The notes below the pieces were generated by a model that worked only from the letters and a program-made list of their open reading frames with translations, ran no database searches and was not told the DNA's origin. Both the position numbers and the translations under genes were made by a program. Below are positions 8,368 to 10,373 of a stretch of 10,373 bases of DNA, one piece after another. Position 1 is the stretch's first letter; every line of letters starts with the position of its first letter. Origin of the DNA: Myxococcales bacterium (GTDB lineage Bacteria > Myxococcota > Polyangia > Polyangiales > Polyangiaceae); assembly GCA_020430865.1 (NCBI GenBank), contig JAGQIY010000909.1, positions 1-10,373 on the forward strand, read 5' to 3'.

Positions 8368-8425
8368 GGTTCGTGCTCCGTGCCGCCTGAGTTCGCTCAC
8401 ATTGGCTCGACACGGCGTGGGTGTG

Positions 8426-8454
8426 GCTATAGCCGCGTTGCGTCAAGCCCGCAA
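8426..8454 (-). promoter_or_regulatory. Possible glpA promoter with overlapping palindromes
   Basis: On the minus strand TTGCGG (8449-8454) and TATAGC (8426-8431) are exactly 17 bases apart, a moderate sigma-70-type match that would give a leader of roughly 50 bases before ATG 8367. The -10 lies in the perfect ten-base palindrome GGCTATAGCC (8425-8434). The -35 and spacer lie in TTGCG-N7-CGCAA (8438-8454). Such symmetry over a core promoter suits repressor binding, but no known GlpR or other consensus is recognised. It lies in the 208-bp divergent gap 8368-8575. Confidence 0.4.
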
Positions 8455-8575
8455 CTCCCCCGAATCGTGGCGCTTCAGCCCCATTGGGCGGACCACGTCG
8501 CAGCTCGCGCGCGCCGAGCGGCGTGCCCCTGCGGAGTTCTTGGCCCGCTCCACGCACGAAGGTTAGGCACACCCC

Positions 8576-9076
8576 ATGCGATGGTACGACCGCTGGGCAG
8601 CGCTCTGGGTCTGCCTCGCGGTGCTGTGCGGAGCAGCGCCGCAGGCCGCTGCGCAGAGCACGCCCGACGCCGTCCAGCTGAGCAAGCGGGAGATGCCGAA
8701 GGGGCGCCCCGAGGTCGTGCTCGACCGTCTGGATTTTCCGCGCGAGATCCAAGGCTGGTGGGTCTACAAGAAGCACCTGCGTCGCGCACTGAAGCGCGAG
8801 GTGCGACGGGTCAAGTGGGGCGCCGGGACCGGCAACCGCATCGAGTATCGCTTCGCCGTCACCAAGCTCGAGATCGAGACCAAGGGTGACGTGGTTCAGG
8901 TCACGTGCACGGCGATCGGCCGCCTGCCCAAGGGCAAGCGCGCCAAGAGTCACCTCTCGTTCGGTGGCGCGAAGGCCAAGCGGGCTGCCGTGGTGCGCAA
9001 GGTGCTGGAGATCGTGGCTCGCGGGGTGATCGCACGCCTGGCGGAGCTCGAGCGGGAACGCCGCGGCTACGACTAG
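8576..9076 (+). CDS. Hypothetical secreted basic protein
   Basis: A 166-residue protein of unknown function. Residues 1-26 form a signal peptide: a hydrophobic core at about 8-21 and a likely cleavage after AAA26, or after Gln27. The mature part is rich in Lys and Arg, notably YKKHLRRALKREVRRVKW (64-81). It has alternating hydrophobic strands around IEYRFAVTKLEIETKGDVVQVTCTA, a LPKGKRAKSHLSFGG segment (117-131), and a predicted C-terminal helix at about 135-162. It contains one cysteine in the mature chain (111) and no lipobox. AGG at 8565-8567 is eight bases before the ATG, with GAAGG somewhat further upstream. It is divergent from glpA and in line with the following Kelch gene, 94 bp away. 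I recognise no domain. The signal peptide, binding-site spacing and clean start support a real gene. Confidence 0.78.
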   Translation: MRWYDRWAALWVCLAVLCGAAPQAAAQSTPDAVQLSKREMPKGRPEVVLDRLDFPREIQGWWVYKKHLRRALKREVRRVKWGAGTGNRIEYRFAVTKLEIETKGDVVQVTCTAIGRLPKGKRAKSHLSFGGAKAKRAAVVRKVLEIVARGVIARLAELERERRGYD

Positions 9077-9089
9077 CGCGATAGTCAGT

Positions 9090-9111
9090 CTCGGCGACCT
9101 TCGCAGCCGAG
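9090..9111 (+). terminator. Weak hairpin after the secreted basic protein gene
   Basis: CTCGGC (9090-9095) pairs with GCCGAG (9106-9111) around a ten-base loop that could itself pair partly. It begins 14 bases past the stop codon, and a smaller GACTA/TAGTC stem spans the stop. No T-tract follows, so termination is uncertain. Confidence 0.25.
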
Positions 9112-9170
9112 CCGCCTACCCCAGATTGGGTATTGGGGGGGAGAGCGCAGCTTGAGACGCTGGGAAGGTC

Positions 9171-10373
9171 GTGAATCGACTGCGCCTGGCACTGCTAGCT
9201 CTGACTCCACTATGGCCCCTGGGTTGCGGTGACGGGGATGATCCGAGCATCCCGCAGCCCCTGGTCGACCGCGCCGCGCCACATGCCGCGGGCGCCGGGC
9301 CACAGCAGAAGCGCATCACGCCGCTGCGGCGCTGGGTGAAGCGTGAACCGGCTCACTCGCCCCCGCCCCGAAGCGGCGCCGCGTTCGCCTACGATCCGCT
9401 GCTCAAGGTCAGCATCCTGTTCGGCGGCTGGGGCTGCTCCCAGGGCAACTGCGGACTCCTGGACGATACCTGGGAGTGGAACGGGGTGGACTGGACCGAG
9501 CTCGAGAGCGGCTCGATTCCAGCGCGCGTGTGCGCCGACGCGGCCTTCGATCCGGCGCTCGGCGGGGTCAACGTGGTCGGGGGCAGCTTCGTCAACACGC
9601 CGAGCAACGCCTCCCACTACTGGTCCGGCGGCGCTTGGATCCCCACGGATACTACGGTCCCGGGCTTCAGCCTGGCCGGCCGTGCGCTCGCCTACGAAGC
9701 CGGTGCGGCGCCGCGCATGCTCAGCTTCGGAGGCGATGACATCACCTCCAGGGTGCGGGATTTCACCGGGCAGCGCGCGCCGGGAAGCTACTGGATCTAT
9801 CCCAGTCTCAGCACCAAGCCGAGCGCCCGACGCGACGGCGCGCTGGTCTGGGATCCTGTCGCGGACAAGAGCTATCTGTTCGGCGGGCGCCCCTGCCGCA
9901 TGGACCAGACCTGCGGGGCCCTGGGCGACTACTGGGAGATCGGCGGCACGACCTGGACGACGCTCGGCAACAGCACGTCACGCCCCAGCCCACGCTTCGG
10001 CCATCGTTTCCTGTACGACGCCGCCCGTGGCGTCGGCGTGCTCTTCGGAGGCCAAAACGGAACCAGCGCCAACGGCGAGCTCTGGCAAGTGGCGTTCCCC
10101 GACACCTGGACAGAAATCCCCACCCTCATCGGTCCCGAGGGCCGCAGCTACTTCGGCTTCAGCTACGACTCGGAAAGGGACGTCGCGGTGCTGTTTGGTG
10201 GCAGCGCCGGGACGACGCTGCCGCAAGGCGACCCTGATCCCTTCGGCGACACCTGGGAGCTGGTGCTCGACCACGACAGCTGCCAGAGCGGCGCCGACTG
10301 TGACAACGGCTTCTGCGTCGATGGCAACTGCTGCGAGGTCGAGAGCTGTGGCAGCTGCGAGACCTGTGGGGAC
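9171..10373 (+). CDS. Kelch-repeat lipoprotein with Cys-rich segment, partial (runs off right end)
   Basis: The frame from GTG 9171 is open to the last base of the window (401 codons), so the 3' end is missing. The N-terminus is a signal peptide ending in PLGC with Cys19, an imperfect lipobox (Pro at -3), followed by GDGDD, which suggests a surface or periplasmic lipoprotein. Six Kelch-type blades follow, marked by Gly-Gly doublets at LFGG 83-86, VVGG 135-138, SFGG 185-188, LFGG 236-239, LFGG 292-295 and LFGG 341-344. Most have the accompanying DTW/DYW and later Trp, for example DDTWEWNGVDWTEL. Residues 371-399 hold eight cysteines (DSC, ADC, GFC, GNCC, ESC, GSC, ETC), like the Cys-rich CVDG-x-CC segments of Polyangiales secreted proteins. 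GTG is the only common start codon after an in-frame stop at 9153; GGGAAGG lies immediately upstream. Kelch propellers usually bind protein or glycan partners; the ligand here is unknown. Confidence 0.88.
   Translation, partial: MNRLRLALLALTPLWPLGCGDGDDPSIPQPLVDRAAPHAAGAGPQQKRITPLRRWVKREPAHSPPPRSGAAFAYDPLLKVSILFGGWGCSQGNCGLLDDTWEWNGVDWTELESGSIPARVCADAAFDPALGGVNVVGGSFVNTPSNASHYWSGGAWIPTDTTVPGFSLAGRALAYEAGAAPRMLSFGGDDITSRVRDFTGQRAPGSYWIYPSLSTKPSARRDGALVWDPVADKSYLFGGRPCRMDQTCGALGDYWEIGGTTWTTLGNSTSRPSPRFGHRFLYDAARGVGVLFGGQNGTSANGELWQVAFPDTWTEIPTLIGPEGRSYFGFSYDSERDVAVLFGGSAGTTLPQGDPDPFGDTWELVLDHDSCQSGADCDNGFCVDGNCCEVESCGSCETCGD

Noticed and set aside
7303..8889. 528-codon + frame antisense to glpA and overlapping the secreted-protein gene
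   Set aside because: It conflicts with well-supported glpA on the other strand and with the signal-peptide gene at 8576 in another frame. No domain is visible.
9210..9617. 135-codon minus-strand frame opposite the Kelch gene
   Set aside because: The plus strand has a signal peptide, regular Gly-Gly/Trp Kelch spacing and an uninterrupted frame to the window end, so this is an antisense shadow.

Overview
The window is GC-rich bacterial DNA, most likely from a myxobacterium (Myxococcota, probably Polyangiales). The evidence for this is indirect. The last gene joins a Kelch propeller to a Cys-rich segment of the kind common in Sorangium-like genomes. One small protein resembles the myxobacterial paralogous family DUF2378/TIGR02265. 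GC-biased third positions also leave long spurious antisense frames opposite nearly every gene. No mobile element, CRISPR array, tRNA or rRNA is visible.

Layout from left to right: (1) A 17-bp tandem repeat of five exact copies (22-106) lies just upstream of a + strand carboxy-terminal processing protease of family S41 (200-1702) with a TM anchor, a PDZ domain and an intact Ser/Lys/Gln active site. (2) A convergent intergenic region holds a perfect inverted repeat (1779-1816) and a minus-strand terminator with a U-rich tail (1726-1756). (3) Aconitase A (acnA) is on the minus strand at 1836-4529, with a 238-bp leader containing inverted repeats. (4) A minus-strand gene at 4768-5352 encodes a 194-residue protein of the DUF2378-like type. 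(5) A translationally coupled minus-strand pair, glpA (6706-8367) and glpB (5504-6709), encodes the two flavoprotein subunits of anaerobic-type glycerol-3-phosphate dehydrogenase. The usual third subunit, glpC, is not next to them here. (6) A small secreted basic protein of unknown function (8576-9076) is divergent from glpA. (7) A Kelch-repeat lipoprotein starts at GTG 9171 and runs off the right end of the window in an open frame.

The genes are mostly unrelated housekeeping or envelope functions: central carbon metabolism (acnA, glpAB), envelope proteolysis (S41) and surface or periplasmic proteins (the 166-residue protein and the Kelch lipoprotein). I see no convincing new multi-gene system. 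The points most worth a second look are the glpAB pair lacking glpC, the Kelch/Cys-rich lipoprotein, the 17-bp repeat array, and a predicted promoter that abuts the start of the DUF2378-like gene.
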